This document shows, in pieces, positions 49,151 to 57,673 of a stretch of DNA of 64,000 nucleotides. The notes below the pieces were generated by a model. It had not been told where the DNA came from. It searched no databases and worked only from the letters and a program-made list of their open reading frames with translations. The number at the start of each line of letters is the position of its first letter. Within the stretch, counting starts at the first letter, position 1. The DNA is taken from NCBI GenBank assembly GCA_016788425.1, contig JAEURQ010000002.1:62001-126000 (forward strand). Direction: 5' to 3'. The stretch comes from Chthonomonas sp. (GTDB lineage: Bacteria; Armatimonadota; Fimbriimonadia; Fimbriimonadales; Fimbriimonadaceae). The position numbers and the translations under genes are program-made.

Positions 49151-50659
49151 TTATTGGTTCGCCCACTTGTTGATCAGCCACCACGATGCCTGGTCATAGG
49201 GGCAGAACCGCGGGTGGGTGAGCACCTCAAACGCAGGCCGATAGCCAAGCTGGCCGCTGCCATATTGCCGCAGCCGTTTGATCACGGTCTCGACATGTTC
49301 GCGCGCAATGCGGCAACGCTCGATATCGGCGAGCGATCCGCCGATGCGCTGGTGCGTACGGCGCGCGACCTTGGCCAAGTCGTCAAACAGTTGCCGCGTG
49401 AGGGTGAGCTTGGCAATGGCGCGCTCGGGGCTGCCAGCGGCATATTCAGCGGCCGCGTCGTCGGCAAGGCGCACCCATTCCACCGCGGCCCGAGCCCACA
49501 GAGTCACGCCGCGCTCGGCCTCGGTTTGCGCGTGGAAGAGCGCCTGGTCCAGGTGATCCAGTATCGCTTTGCCGTGCGAACCCCGCAATTCCTCGCCGTG
49601 ATGCACCCACGCTAAAAACGGGTTCGCCATCAGCAGTGTGCGTGTTTTTAGCGAGTTGCGGATGCGCCCGGAAGTGAACACGCCGCCAAACTTTTCCAGG
49701 TCGGAGCTCATCATCTGCGCCCACTTTTGGCCCTCGCCAAACCAATCCACAAGGGGGCCCGACCGGTCGCTCGTCGCCCAGCGCAGAATCGGAAACAGCG
49801 AATCGTAGGCGGCAAACATGCCGATCTCCCAGGTGGTGACGCACAGACCAAAGAGCCCGCCCGATTCCACGTCCGCGGCGACTTCGCGAATGTTCGTTTC
49901 GGTCGCGCCGAGGTGACACCAGGTCGCGCTGTACGTGATGACGCACGGGCAACCGACCACGCGAAACCCTTGCTCAGTGAACTTCGGCGCGGTTTCGGCG
50001 ACGCCATTGAAATACTGCCAGTCGAAGATAATGCTCTCCTTGGGAATGTAGCGAAGCGCGGAGGGGTGGGCCAGAAACATGTCGCCCCACAGCGCGGGCG
50101 TTCGACCCGCGGCCACCACACGGTGCGCGAGCGGTCCAAAGTGCGCGCCGTAAAGCTCGGCTTTGCCATCCACGTCGGGCTTAGCCTCGCTTTGCTCCAC
50201 CCGCGCGCGGCAGAGCTGGCACTGGCCGAGCTGCGCGGTTTCGTCGCCGCCAATGTGGATGATCTCGTCGTCGAAGGCGGCCAAAATGTCGTCAATCATG
50301 CCTTCGCAAAGGCGAATGAAGTCGGGATTGCTAGGGCAGGCTTGAAGACCCTCCAGCGGCGCCTCGCGAAACTGCGCGCCTCCCTCCGTGTAGAGGAATC
50401 CCTCGAAGTGGCCCAGCAAATTGATAAACGGGATGAGCCGCAGAGCGGGGAAGTCGCGCCGCAACTGGGCGATCATCTCGGGCGTAATGCAGTCGTTGCC
50501 GTGCACCCAGGGCACGCTCGGATAGGCAAATCGGTGCTCCAGATAAAGGCCCATCGCGTCGTAGCCGGCTTCGAGGCTAAGCCGGGCGAAGGTCGCCAAG
50601 TGCTCGTAGGAGAGGTGCTGCTCGCGGGCGACATCGAGCATCCACATTTTCAACTGCAT
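49151..50659 (-). CDS. GH20-like beta-hexosaminidase-type glycoside hydrolase
   Basis: A 502-residue protein without signal peptide. DEIIHIGGDETAQLG around residue 145 is the GH20 catalytic motif (H-x-G-G-D-E), preceded by the barrel start LAFARLSLEAGYDAMGLY-like region (THLATFARLSLEAGYDAMGLYL split) and ITPEMIAQLRRDFPALRLIPF. It lacks the GH20 N-terminal beta domain, so it belongs to a short GH20 group. A CQLCRARV pair follows the catalytic motif. ATG 50659 is preferred by the CATAAT box six bases upstream. Likely acts in the cytoplasm on GlcNAc or related oligosaccharides. Confidence 0.78.
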   Translation of the reverse strand: MQLKMWMLDVAREQHLSYEHLATFARLSLEAGYDAMGLYLEHRFAYPSVPWVHGNDCITPEMIAQLRRDFPALRLIPFINLLGHFEGFLYTEGGAQFREAPLEGLQACPSNPDFIRLCEGMIDDILAAFDDEIIHIGGDETAQLGQCQLCRARVEQSEAKPDVDGKAELYGAHFGPLAHRVVAAGRTPALWGDMFLAHPSALRYIPKESIIFDWQYFNGVAETAPKFTEQGFRVVGCPCVITYSATWCHLGATETNIREVAADVESGGLFGLCVTTWEIGMFAAYDSLFPILRWATSDRSGPLVDWFGEGQKWAQMMSSDLEKFGGVFTSGRIRNSLKTRTLLMANPFLAWVHHGEELRGSHGKAILDHLDQALFHAQTEAERGVTLWARAAVEWVRLADDAAAEYAAGSPERAIAKLTLTRQLFDDLAKVARRTHQRIGGSLADIERCRIAREHVETVIKRLRQYGSGQLGYRPAFEVLTHPRFCPYDQASWWLINKWANQ

Positions 50660-50665
50660 CCGTTG

Positions 50666-50671
50666 ATTATG
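50666..50671 (-). promoter_or_regulatory. -10 box of GH20-like gene, leaderless
   Basis: On the reverse strand CATAAT, six bases (CAACGG), ATG 50659. No Shine-Dalgarno site. Confidence 0.5.
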
Positions 50672-50712
50672 GGACCCATGAAACCTCGCCCGCGAGAAGG
50701 CGTCCAAGTTGT

Positions 50713-51630
50713 ATGCGAACGCGCTTTTTCGTCTGTCTAACCTTGCTGTTGTGCGCCTTTTTGGCGACGGCCCAAACCGTCAAATGGCGGACCGTAGCCG
50801 AAGGGAATAGCTCGCAGGTCGGGAAGTATCTGTTCCGACAGATTCAAACCGAGGGCGATTGGCAACAGATTTGGAAGGCGTTGGGCCAACGCGGCTCCGC
50901 GCCGAGCGTGGACTTCACCAAGCAAGAAATGGTGATTCTGAACCTCGACAAGCAGAACGTCGGCGGCACGTCGGTGTATGTCGAAACGATGACGTTCGAA
51001 GCCGGCCAACTGATGGTTAAGGCCGTGCGCAAGAGCCTGCGCGACGCCCCTCGCGGCAGCAGCAACCCTTGGGTTGCCGTCGCGCTGGATCGTTTGGGCG
51101 GTCATTTGAAGCTGCAAATGCGCGATATCGTCGGTTACCCGGTGTTCACTCCCAGCCCGTGCTCGTGCGCCCGCCCGTGCCGCATCGTGCATTGCTCGTG
51201 TCGCTGTCACATGCCAGATTTCCCCTACCCGCTGGATTGGGAAGTGGAGTACGACAACTCGTACTGCCCGGTCAACATTCAGGGCGCGTATGTGATCTCC
51301 TCGACGAACGACCTCAACCAATATTGGTCGCAAGTGTTTGGCCGAGTGGCGGAAGACGACCGACCCGATAAGCCCCGCATGAACTTCCGCGAGGAATCGC
51401 TGGTGGCCATCCACCTGGGGCAACGTGGTTCGGGCGGCTACAGCATCGGCATCGAATCGCTGCAGGTGAATAACGCGGCCGAGACGACGCTACGCTACTG
51501 GGAGAACTCGCCGAACTTTGGCGATCGCGTGACGAACGCGATTACGCGACCTTATGCGTGGCTCCGAATTCCGCGAGTAACCGCGCGGGTGACCGTGATC
51601 AAGTTGCCGGGCAAACCGCTCGGACGCTAA
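50713..51630 (+). CDS. secreted protein with two PrcB_C-like domains and Cys-rich linker
   Basis: A 305-residue exported protein, signal peptide RTRFFVCLTLLLCAFLATAQ. Two domains of about 100 residues resemble PrcB_C (protease-complex-associated): the first includes VDFTKQEMVILNLDKQNVGG and YVETMTFEAGQLMVKAV, the second MNFREESLVAIHLGQRGSGG and SIGIESLQVNNAAETTL. Between them is a linker with seven cysteines around residues 154-174 (PSPCSCARPCRIVHCSCRCH). It may bind metal or form disulfides. Its function is unknown; in Bacteroides PrcB associates with a dentilisin-like protease. Confidence 0.65.
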   Translation: MRTRFFVCLTLLLCAFLATAQTVKWRTVAEGNSSQVGKYLFRQIQTEGDWQQIWKALGQRGSAPSVDFTKQEMVILNLDKQNVGGTSVYVETMTFEAGQLMVKAVRKSLRDAPRGSSNPWVAVALDRLGGHLKLQMRDIVGYPVFTPSPCSCARPCRIVHCSCRCHMPDFPYPLDWEVEYDNSYCPVNIQGAYVISSTNDLNQYWSQVFGRVAEDDRPDKPRMNFREESLVAIHLGQRGSGGYSIGIESLQVNNAAETTLRYWENSPNFGDRVTNAITRPYAWLRIPRVTARVTVIKLPGKPLGR

Positions 51631-51631
51631 C

Positions 51632-52630
51632 TTAGTCTGGCTTTTTCGGACGATTCCGCGGCGGCGGGGGCATATCGGCCCTCGCCGTTCGGTCTACTGG
51701 CGGCTTGCCGGTCCACCAAAGCCCGGTCAAATCGTCAATCGGCGGATAGTGGGCCGGCGGCTCGCCCTCTTTTCGGAGCAAGCATGCGAAGGCGCCCGCG
51801 CCCAGACCCTGATGCGGGAAAAGCCGGTAGCAGGGGAACTCGGCCTTGGAGCTTTGGAACGCGGCGAGTTTGTCCACCACCACCGGTTTCATGGCCGGAA
51901 ACGTCTCCATGATCCACGCGATGATCTTCTCATTCTCCTTCGCCGAGAACGTGCACGTGCTGTAGAACATGTGCCCGCCGGGCCGCAAACACGCTACCGC
52001 GTGCGCGGCGATGCGTCGTTGCCGACCGACGTTCATGTCGATCATGGCGGGGGTGAACGCGCCGGGAGCGGGCTCGCCTTTTGCCATGAGCGATTGGCCC
52101 GAGCAAGGCGCATCGACGAGCACCAGATCAAAGGATTCGGGCCAGCGCCGCGCGTACACGCTGGGATCCGCCGACCAAACGCGGGCGCCGGTGATGTCGC
52201 AACGCGTGAGGTTGTCAATGAGCATGCCGCAACGCTTACGGATCGTCTCGTTGCAGGCGAGCACTTCGGGTTGGAACAATCGCCACGCGAAAATCGCCTT
52301 GCCGCCGGGCGCGGAGCAAAGGTCGAGAACGCGGCGGACGGGCTGTTGAATCGCGGTCATCACCGAGCTCGAGAACACGGACGAAAAATCGAGCGAGTAG
52401 AAGTGCCCTTTCTCGTAGAGCGGGTGTTTGCCGGGACGAAAGTCGGCGTCGAGCCGCATGACAAAATCGGGCTGCCAACTGGTCGGGCCGAGGCGCGGGA
52501 ACACGCGCAGCGCGGAATGATCGCGCAGGATGATGAGCGATTGCTCGCGGCCGACGCCGGTGAGCAGGGCGTTGATGAACGCCTCGCGCTCGGTGGGGTC
52601 GGGGAACAGGTATTCCGACGCCTTCACCAT
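51632..52630 (-). CDS. RsmB/NOP2-like RNA m5C methyltransferase
   Basis: A 332-residue SAM-dependent enzyme that methylates cytosine-5 in rRNA or tRNA. Motif I is LDLCSAPGGKAIFAWR, motif IV DLVLVDAPCSGQSLMAKGE with the DAPCSG, and motif VI STCTFSAKENEKII with the catalytic TC. An N-terminal part carries RsmF-like sequences. ATG 52630 has AGGA six bases upstream; TTG 52681 is possible but weaker. C-terminus is basic and Pro-rich. Exact target unknown. Confidence 0.86.
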   Translation of the reverse strand: MVKASEYLFPDPTEREAFINALLTGVGREQSLIILRDHSALRVFPRLGPTSWQPDFVMRLDADFRPGKHPLYEKGHFYSLDFSSVFSSSVMTAIQQPVRRVLDLCSAPGGKAIFAWRLFQPEVLACNETIRKRCGMLIDNLTRCDITGARVWSADPSVYARRWPESFDLVLVDAPCSGQSLMAKGEPAPGAFTPAMIDMNVGRQRRIAAHAVACLRPGGHMFYSTCTFSAKENEKIIAWIMETFPAMKPVVVDKLAAFQSSKAEFPCYRLFPHQGLGAGAFACLLRKEGEPPAHYPPIDDLTGLWWTGKPPVDRTARADMPPPPRNRPKKPD

Positions 52631-52691
52631 GTGAATTCCTGGCCCGGTTCGAGGCGGGCGTCGAGATTTTGTTCTTGCCAAACCGCCTTCA

Positions 52692-53390
52692 GTGTATCAC
52701 CCGCCCCTTGTCAGCCGTCTGATCAACGTGATTCTCGCCCTCGCCGCGGCCCTCGTTGACCCGTTCCCGACCACTTTTTCGCCCGAATTGGGTGCCGCCG
52801 CGAGCTACGTGATGACACGGCGCTATGAGGATAGCGAGGACAAAACCGTGACCGAGTGGCGCGACCGGGTGCGCGTGATGGTGCGGCAAAAGGATTCGAG
52901 CGGCGCGGTGGTTTTGGAGGTGGCCGGGCAACCGCTCGAGGTTCCGGATGGCGAAACGCGCGACCAATGGAAGTACACGGTGACGCTGGGCAAGCAAGCC
53001 GAGTTTCGCGATCGCAGCGAGGATTCGGAAGACCAGTTGCTGGCCATTCGCTACGCGATGGCGGGGCTGATTATCCGCCCGAGTCAAGTCGTGAAAGTGG
53101 GCGAATCGTGGATGGCCGGGCAGGCGCCGGACGTGCTCAACGGGGCGAAATGGAATTACAAATACACCTTCGAAAAGGAAGAAGTGCTGCTGGACAAGAG
53201 CGCGCTCATGCGCGTGGGATTGCGATTCAACGAGCAAGTGGCGCGCGGATTTCGGGGGCAAGGCTGGGCCCGGGTGCGCCGCGACAACCAGATGACCCAC
53301 GACGGCCAGTGGGAGTTTGAGCGCACGTATCTGCCGAGCGACGAACTCCAAGTACCGCAACGCCTCACCCTCACTTTGGCGTCAAAATAG
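52692..53390 (+). CDS. hypothetical secreted protein
   Basis: A 232-residue protein of unknown family. The start is uncertain: GTG 52692 or GTG 52728; either gives a hydrophobic segment NVILALAAALVDPF. The body has beta strands and repeated acidic segments (RYEDSEDKTVTEWRDRVRVM, ALMRVGLRFNEQVARGF). The architecture resembles the DUF6263-like lipocalin-type secreted proteins found in Planctomycetes and Armatimonadota and the Met-rich 62636 protein. It ends 5 bp before the esterase gene. Confidence 0.6.
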   Translation: MYHPPLVSRLINVILALAAALVDPFPTTFSPELGAAASYVMTRRYEDSEDKTVTEWRDRVRVMVRQKDSSGAVVLEVAGQPLEVPDGETRDQWKYTVTLGKQAEFRDRSEDSEDQLLAIRYAMAGLIIRPSQVVKVGESWMAGQAPDVLNGAKWNYKYTFEKEEVLLDKSALMRVGLRFNEQVARGFRGQGWARVRRDNQMTHDGQWEFERTYLPSDELQVPQRLTLTLASK

Positions 53391-53395
53391 GGGTA

Positions 53396-54025
53396 ATGCC
53401 CCTGCTCCAAGAATCGATTTCCGCGGCGAATCCGCGGGCCACGCTGGTCGTGTTGCACGGCTACGGCTCGAACGAACGGGACCTGCTCGGCTTGGCTGAG
53501 CACATCGGCTTACCGCTTGAGGTCATCGCGTTTCGGGCGCCGATTAGTCTCGGCATGGGCTCCTTCGCTTGGTACAACCTCAGCTTCGACGAGCAGGGAA
53601 TTCGGCACTACAACGAGCAGGAATCGCTGGCCGCGCAGGCTATGTTGGTGGAGGAGCTGGAGGCGTTGCGGGCAACGCGCCCGCGCCTCTTCTTGGCGGG
53701 CTTCAGCCAAGGCTGCATTCAGTCGCTCGGCATCGCTTTGCGGCGGCCCGACTTGGTGGACGCAGTGTGGCTGATGAGCGGCGCGCTCAATCCTGAATTC
53801 GTTCCTTCGTCGGTCTCGGCGGAGTTTCTCGCCTTGCCGAAACTAGTTCAACACGGCACCTTCGACCCGGTGTTGCCGATTGAATTTGGGCGCGGAATCC
53901 GCGACTACTTGGTGCAAGTGGGCGCAGCCCATGAGTACCTGGAGTATCCAATGGCGCACCAGGTCTCGGCGGAAAGTCTCGCCGATGGAGTCGCGCGCTT
54001 AAGCCTTTGGCTCGAACGCGAGTAG
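53396..54025 (+). CDS. phospholipase/carboxylesterase family hydrolase
   Basis: A 209-residue cytosolic alpha/beta hydrolase. VVLHGYGSNERDLLGLAE carries the oxyanion HGYG, LFLAGFSQGCIQSLG the nucleophile Ser (GFSQG), and LEYPMAHQVSAESL the catalytic His with HGTFDPVLP holding the Asp. It matches the serine esterase YpfH/lysophospholipase-like group. It follows the previous gene by 5 bp and its end overlaps the convergent nuclease gene by 27 bp. Confidence 0.88.
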   Translation: MPLLQESISAANPRATLVVLHGYGSNERDLLGLAEHIGLPLEVIAFRAPISLGMGSFAWYNLSFDEQGIRHYNEQESLAAQAMLVEELEALRATRPRLFLAGFSQGCIQSLGIALRRPDLVDAVWLMSGALNPEFVPSSVSAEFLALPKLVQHGTFDPVLPIEFGRGIRDYLVQVGAAHEYLEYPMAHQVSAESLADGVARLSLWLERE

Positions 54026-55447
54026 GGCGTCGTACACCTTTACCATCGCGAGCGTGTCGAGTCGGCAATAGGCCAACATGTCGGCGCGTAACTGGTCACC
54101 TTCCGGGGTTCCTAACAGCTGAATCAGGCGACCATATTGGATAGCGGCGGTGATGCCATCTTGGATGGCCAGCTCTTTGTAACTAAGCTCGGGTACCCAC
54201 GCGGGCAGCACGCTCTTAATGCTGAACGAACCGCGGTACTTGGGGTGATACGTGTGTCGCTTCACGACTTTGTAAAGGTCGATTTCGCATTGCTCCAACT
54301 TGGCTACGTTAAGATCGGCAAACTCGAACTCGTTCTTGAGCATGTTACGAAGTTGGGTGCCTTCGTAATGTGAGTAGGTGAAGATTGTGCCCGCGTCTTT
54401 GATAATCTGATGGAGGCGTGCGCCGAACTCGGCTCGCGGGTCTTGATCGTGCTCGGGCAGATACTCAACGTGCTGGAGTTCAGCGCCCGCATGTTCCCGA
54501 ATGTGGGCCGAGAATTGGAACTGCAACTGGTCGTAGGGTTTGGTGCCGGCGAAGATCGGCAACCGCGCGGCGAAGACCTCGAAATCCAGAAACACTTGCG
54601 GGAAACTGGCATCGGCAAGAGTCTGTTTTCCCTCTGCGGTTACGCAGCCTTGCTGCTTCAAAGCATGCGAGAAATTGACGCGTTGAAAGTCTTTGACCTT
54701 GGTCGGATTGTCAGAGAATACGATGGTGCCGCCTCCGCGAACGGTTTCGAACTCTTTGGTGGTCATGCCCGGTAAGAAAAGTTGATGATCATCGGGTAAC
54801 ACGCCATGGCAGTGCTCGATCAAATGACATCCTTTGCACACAAACTTCAGGTCGGCGTCCGGAACCTTGTCCGCGTTCATCACGTTGTGCATGAGCGCAA
54901 GGTTCACCGAGGTGACATCGAGCTCGTTGACAATATGAGGTGTGACTTCGGTGATGCTCAGCAAGTCCGTGGTGTAGGACGAACCATCGTAAAGCGAATC
55001 GCCATTAACGTGGATGATAAAGTATCCCGAAATGCGGACGCCATTTTCCGCCGCGACCACACCCTGAATCGCTAACTCGTAGTAGTAACTGTCCTTGGCC
55101 GATTTCGCCGACTTTGCCTCGTAAGCGTGGTATGTGCCATCGGGCTGCCGGACCAAAACATCAAGGATAGCTACGGCCTGACCTCCCTGAAAAGCGGCTT
55201 CATAGATCACCGGCGTTTGTTCCTCGATCAGTTCCCGCGTGCGCTCGAATTTGTCATCCGAAAATGGGACGAGCACCCCACCCGGAAAAAGAGCGCGCGC
55301 GAGTTCGCCAATCGTGTTGCCGACGGCGATGCTGTACCGCGCCGATTCGTCGCGCTCCTCTTGCAGTTGCGGCTCCTTGCGCAAAAGAGCCATGAGTCGC
55401 GCGCAAGTTTGCCCGTTTCTATAATCCCGCTTGTTGACAAAAATCAT
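53999..55447 (-). CDS. DUF2779 protein: Cas4-like nuclease fused to DEDD exonuclease
   Basis: A 482-residue two-domain nuclease. The N-terminal part (about 1-220) has a PD-(D/E)XK core: D96 in AVAILDVLVRQ and E110-x-K112 in HAYEAKSAK. Cysteines C15 and C204, C207, C213 (C-x2-C-x5-C) give the Cas4/AddB iron-sulfur arrangement. The C-terminal part has DEDD-type exonuclease motifs: VFLDFEVF (D288, E290), YSHYEGTQL, and YCRLDTLAMVKVYDAL. This is the DUF2779 family. The ATG overlaps the MlaE stop (TGATG). Function unknown; CRISPR is not present. Confidence 0.82.
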   Translation of the reverse strand: MIFVNKRDYRNGQTCARLMALLRKEPQLQEERDESARYSIAVGNTIGELARALFPGGVLVPFSDDKFERTRELIEEQTPVIYEAAFQGGQAVAILDVLVRQPDGTYHAYEAKSAKSAKDSYYYELAIQGVVAAENGVRISGYFIIHVNGDSLYDGSSYTTDLLSITEVTPHIVNELDVTSVNLALMHNVMNADKVPDADLKFVCKGCHLIEHCHGVLPDDHQLFLPGMTTKEFETVRGGGTIVFSDNPTKVKDFQRVNFSHALKQQGCVTAEGKQTLADASFPQVFLDFEVFAARLPIFAGTKPYDQLQFQFSAHIREHAGAELQHVEYLPEHDQDPRAEFGARLHQIIKDAGTIFTYSHYEGTQLRNMLKNEFEFADLNVAKLEQCEIDLYKVVKRHTYHPKYRGSFSIKSVLPAWVPELSYKELAIQDGITAAIQYGRLIQLLGTPEGDQLRADMLAYCRLDTLAMVKVYDALLAFEPKA

Positions 55448-56181
55448 CAGTAAAGTACCGCCGCCAACAAGAAGTTTACGACATAAATGAGCACCATGCT
55501 GATGACCACGGTTTGCGTGGTGGAACGACCGACGCCGACCGCCCCGTTTCGGGTGGCCAGGCCCTGCTGACAGGCGACCACGGCGATGATGATGCCGAAG
55601 GCAACCGCCTTGATCATCCCGCCCCAAAAATCCCACGGTTCAACGAATTGCTTCAGCGAGTTCAGGAAAGCCCCGCTGGCGACGCCTTTGGAAATGGAGA
55701 GCAGATACCCGCCACCGACGCCGCTGAAGACCCCGACCAGGCAAAGAATCGGGACCATGAGGAGCCCGGCCAGCAGGCGGGGAAGAATCAGATAATCGGT
55801 GGGGTGAACCCGCAAGGTGCGCAGTGCGTCAACCTGCTCGGTGACCTTCATGCTGCCGATTTGCGCCGCCATCGCGGAGCCGCAGCGTGCGGCGACCATG
55901 ATTCCGGCGAGCACGGGCGCGATCTCCCGGGTGACGGCCAGGCCGATCGTGGCCCCGGCCAGCCCCGAGGCGCCGTATCGTACCAAAACTTCGGTGCTGT
56001 AGAGAGCCAAAACCGAGCCGCTAAAGAACGTCGTAAGAGCGACAATCGGCACCGAGTTGACGCCGACAAAGCTCATCTGGTTGAGCATCTCGCCGGCCTC
56101 CCAACGACCGGTAAACAGCCGCCGAAATGCGTCCCCGAGAATCAGGATGCACTCGCCCACAAACTCAAACAATCCGCGCAT
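55447..56181 (-). CDS. mlaE: MlaE/YrbE family ABC-transporter permease
   Basis: A 244-residue permease of the lipid-asymmetry ABC system. FFSGSVLALYSTEVLVRYG, TREIAPVLAGIMVAARCGSAMAAQIGSM-type segments and ALRTLRVHPTDYLILPRLLAG are family marks; five membrane helices are expected. It moves phospholipids between membranes. MlaF and MlaD partners are not adjacent; instead hslU is upstream and a nuclease downstream. Its start follows the hslU stop by 6 bp, with a GGCAGG just before the ATG. Confidence 0.9.
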   Translation of the reverse strand: MRGLFEFVGECILILGDAFRRLFTGRWEAGEMLNQMSFVGVNSVPIVALTTFFSGSVLALYSTEVLVRYGASGLAGATIGLAVTREIAPVLAGIMVAARCGSAMAAQIGSMKVTEQVDALRTLRVHPTDYLILPRLLAGLLMVPILCLVGVFSGVGGGYLLSISKGVASGAFLNSLKQFVEPWDFWGGMIKAVAFGIIIAVVACQQGLATRNGAVGVGRSTTQTVVISMVLIYVVNFLLAAVLY

Positions 56182-56187
56182 CCTGCC

Positions 56188-57570
56188 CTATAGGACGCGC
56201 GAGTTCCGCTGAGCGTCGCGAACTAGATTGCCAAGCTTTTCCCGCACCTCGCCCGCGCCAAGCGTCATCTTCTTCGCGCCGCAATCGGGCGCGTCGAACA
56301 ACATCTCTTCAAGCAGCCGCTCCATCAACGTGTGCAGGCGGCGCGCGCCAATGTTTTCCACCTTTTGGTTGACCTCGGTGGCGAAGTGGGCGATCTCATC
56401 CAGACCGTCGCTGGTGAACTCAAGCTCAATCCCGTCCACGCCCAGCAGAAGCTGATATTGGCGGGTGAGGGCGTTCTTCGGTTCGCTCAAAATGCGGCGG
56501 AAATCATCTTCGCCCAAGTTGTCCAGTTCGACCCGAATCGGCAAGCGACCTTGAAGTTCAGGAATCAGTTCGCTGGGCTGGCTGATGTGGAACGCGCCGG
56601 CGCAGATAAAGAGGATGTGATCGGTGCGGACCGGGCCAAATTTGGTTTGCACCGTCGAGCCCTCGATGATCGGTAGCAGGTCACGCTGCACGCCTTCGCG
56701 AGAGACATCGGGTCCCGATCCGCCGGTTCTGCCGGCGACCTTGTCAATTTCGTCAATGAAAATGATGCCAGTCTGCTCGGCGCGGTGAACGGCTTCCTTG
56801 TGGAGACTCGCCGAATCGATGTTGTTGCGCGCCATCTGCTCAGTGAGATACTCCTTGGCGTCCATTACCTTCATGCGGCGGCTGATGTTGCGCGTTTGGT
56901 TGGCGCCCGGCATGTTGGCCATGTCCAGCCCCATTTCCTCCATGCCTTGCGGGCCAAACACCTGCAGAAACGGATTGGATTTCTCCTCGTATTCGACCTC
57001 GACGAGTTCGTGATCCCACTTGCCGTCGATGATTTCTTGGCGCAGGGCGGCGCGCTTGGCTTCGATGTCGGCCAGGTCCACTTGCGGCTCAGTCGCAGTT
57101 TCGTCGTAGGTGGGGAAGTAGCCAAAGAGCGGCGGCACCCCGGCCCGTTCGGATAGCTGTTCCACCAACGAATCCAGCGCCTGCTCCAGCCCGGCCACGC
57201 GATTGAGTTCGACGAATTCGGCTTCGACGAGGCGAACCGCGGCGGCTGCGAGATCGCGGATCATCGCGTCCACGTCCCTACCCACGTAGCCGACTTCGGT
57301 GAACTTGGTTGCCTCGACCTTGATGAGAGGCGCTTTGGCGAGTTGGGCCAAGCGTCGCGCGATTTCGGTCTTGCCCACGCCGGTCGGTCCAATCATCAGA
57401 ATGTTTTTGGGCATGATGTCGTCGCGGGTTCCGGGAGGGAGTTGCTGACGGCGATATCGGTTACGCAGAGCGACCGCCACGGCCTTTTTGGCGGCGTTTT
57501 GGCCGACGATGTACTGGTCGAGCTGCGCCACGATTTGGCGGGGGGTGAGGGATTCAATGGGGAGTTCCAT
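56188..57570 (-). CDS. hslU: ATP-dependent protease ATPase subunit HslU (ClpY)
   Basis: A 460-residue AAA+ unfoldase that feeds the HslV protease. Walker A MIGPTGVGKTEIARRL near 55, GYVGRDVDAMIRDLA, the I-domain (about 110-240), Walker B IIFIDEIDKVA, and C-terminal VENIGARRLHTLMERLLEE with the family ending. The start MELPIESLTPRQIV from ATG 57570 is the standard N-terminus. The C-terminal tail that docks into HslV is NSRVL, somewhat different from the common FIL. hslV is not adjacent, which is unusual. CATAAT lies ten bases before the ATG. Confidence 0.95.
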   Translation of the reverse strand: MELPIESLTPRQIVAQLDQYIVGQNAAKKAVAVALRNRYRRQQLPPGTRDDIMPKNILMIGPTGVGKTEIARRLAQLAKAPLIKVEATKFTEVGYVGRDVDAMIRDLAAAAVRLVEAEFVELNRVAGLEQALDSLVEQLSERAGVPPLFGYFPTYDETATEPQVDLADIEAKRAALRQEIIDGKWDHELVEVEYEEKSNPFLQVFGPQGMEEMGLDMANMPGANQTRNISRRMKVMDAKEYLTEQMARNNIDSASLHKEAVHRAEQTGIIFIDEIDKVAGRTGGSGPDVSREGVQRDLLPIIEGSTVQTKFGPVRTDHILFICAGAFHISQPSELIPELQGRLPIRVELDNLGEDDFRRILSEPKNALTRQYQLLLGVDGIELEFTSDGLDEIAHFATEVNQKVENIGARRLHTLMERLLEEMLFDAPDCGAKKMTLGAGEVREKLGNLVRDAQRNSRVL

Positions 57571-57587
57571 CAATAGCCTTATTATGG

Positions 57588-57666
57588 CGAGGGCCAGCCC
57601 GCCCGGTGCCGCGCCCTTCCATCGTTCGCGGGGCTCACGTCGGGACTGCGCCCGGGCTGGCCCTCG
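57588..57666. repeat. 14-bp inverted repeat between cysteine desulfurase and hslU
   Basis: CGAGGGCCAGCCCG (57588-57601) and CGGGCTGGCCCTCG (57653-57666) are perfect complements separated by 51 bp. It lies right after the desulfurase stop and before the hslU start on the same strand. It may act as a transcript-end structure, an attenuator or an mRNA stabiliser. The intervening 51 bases show no obvious further stem. Confidence 0.55.
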
Positions 57667-57673
57667 TTGGGAG

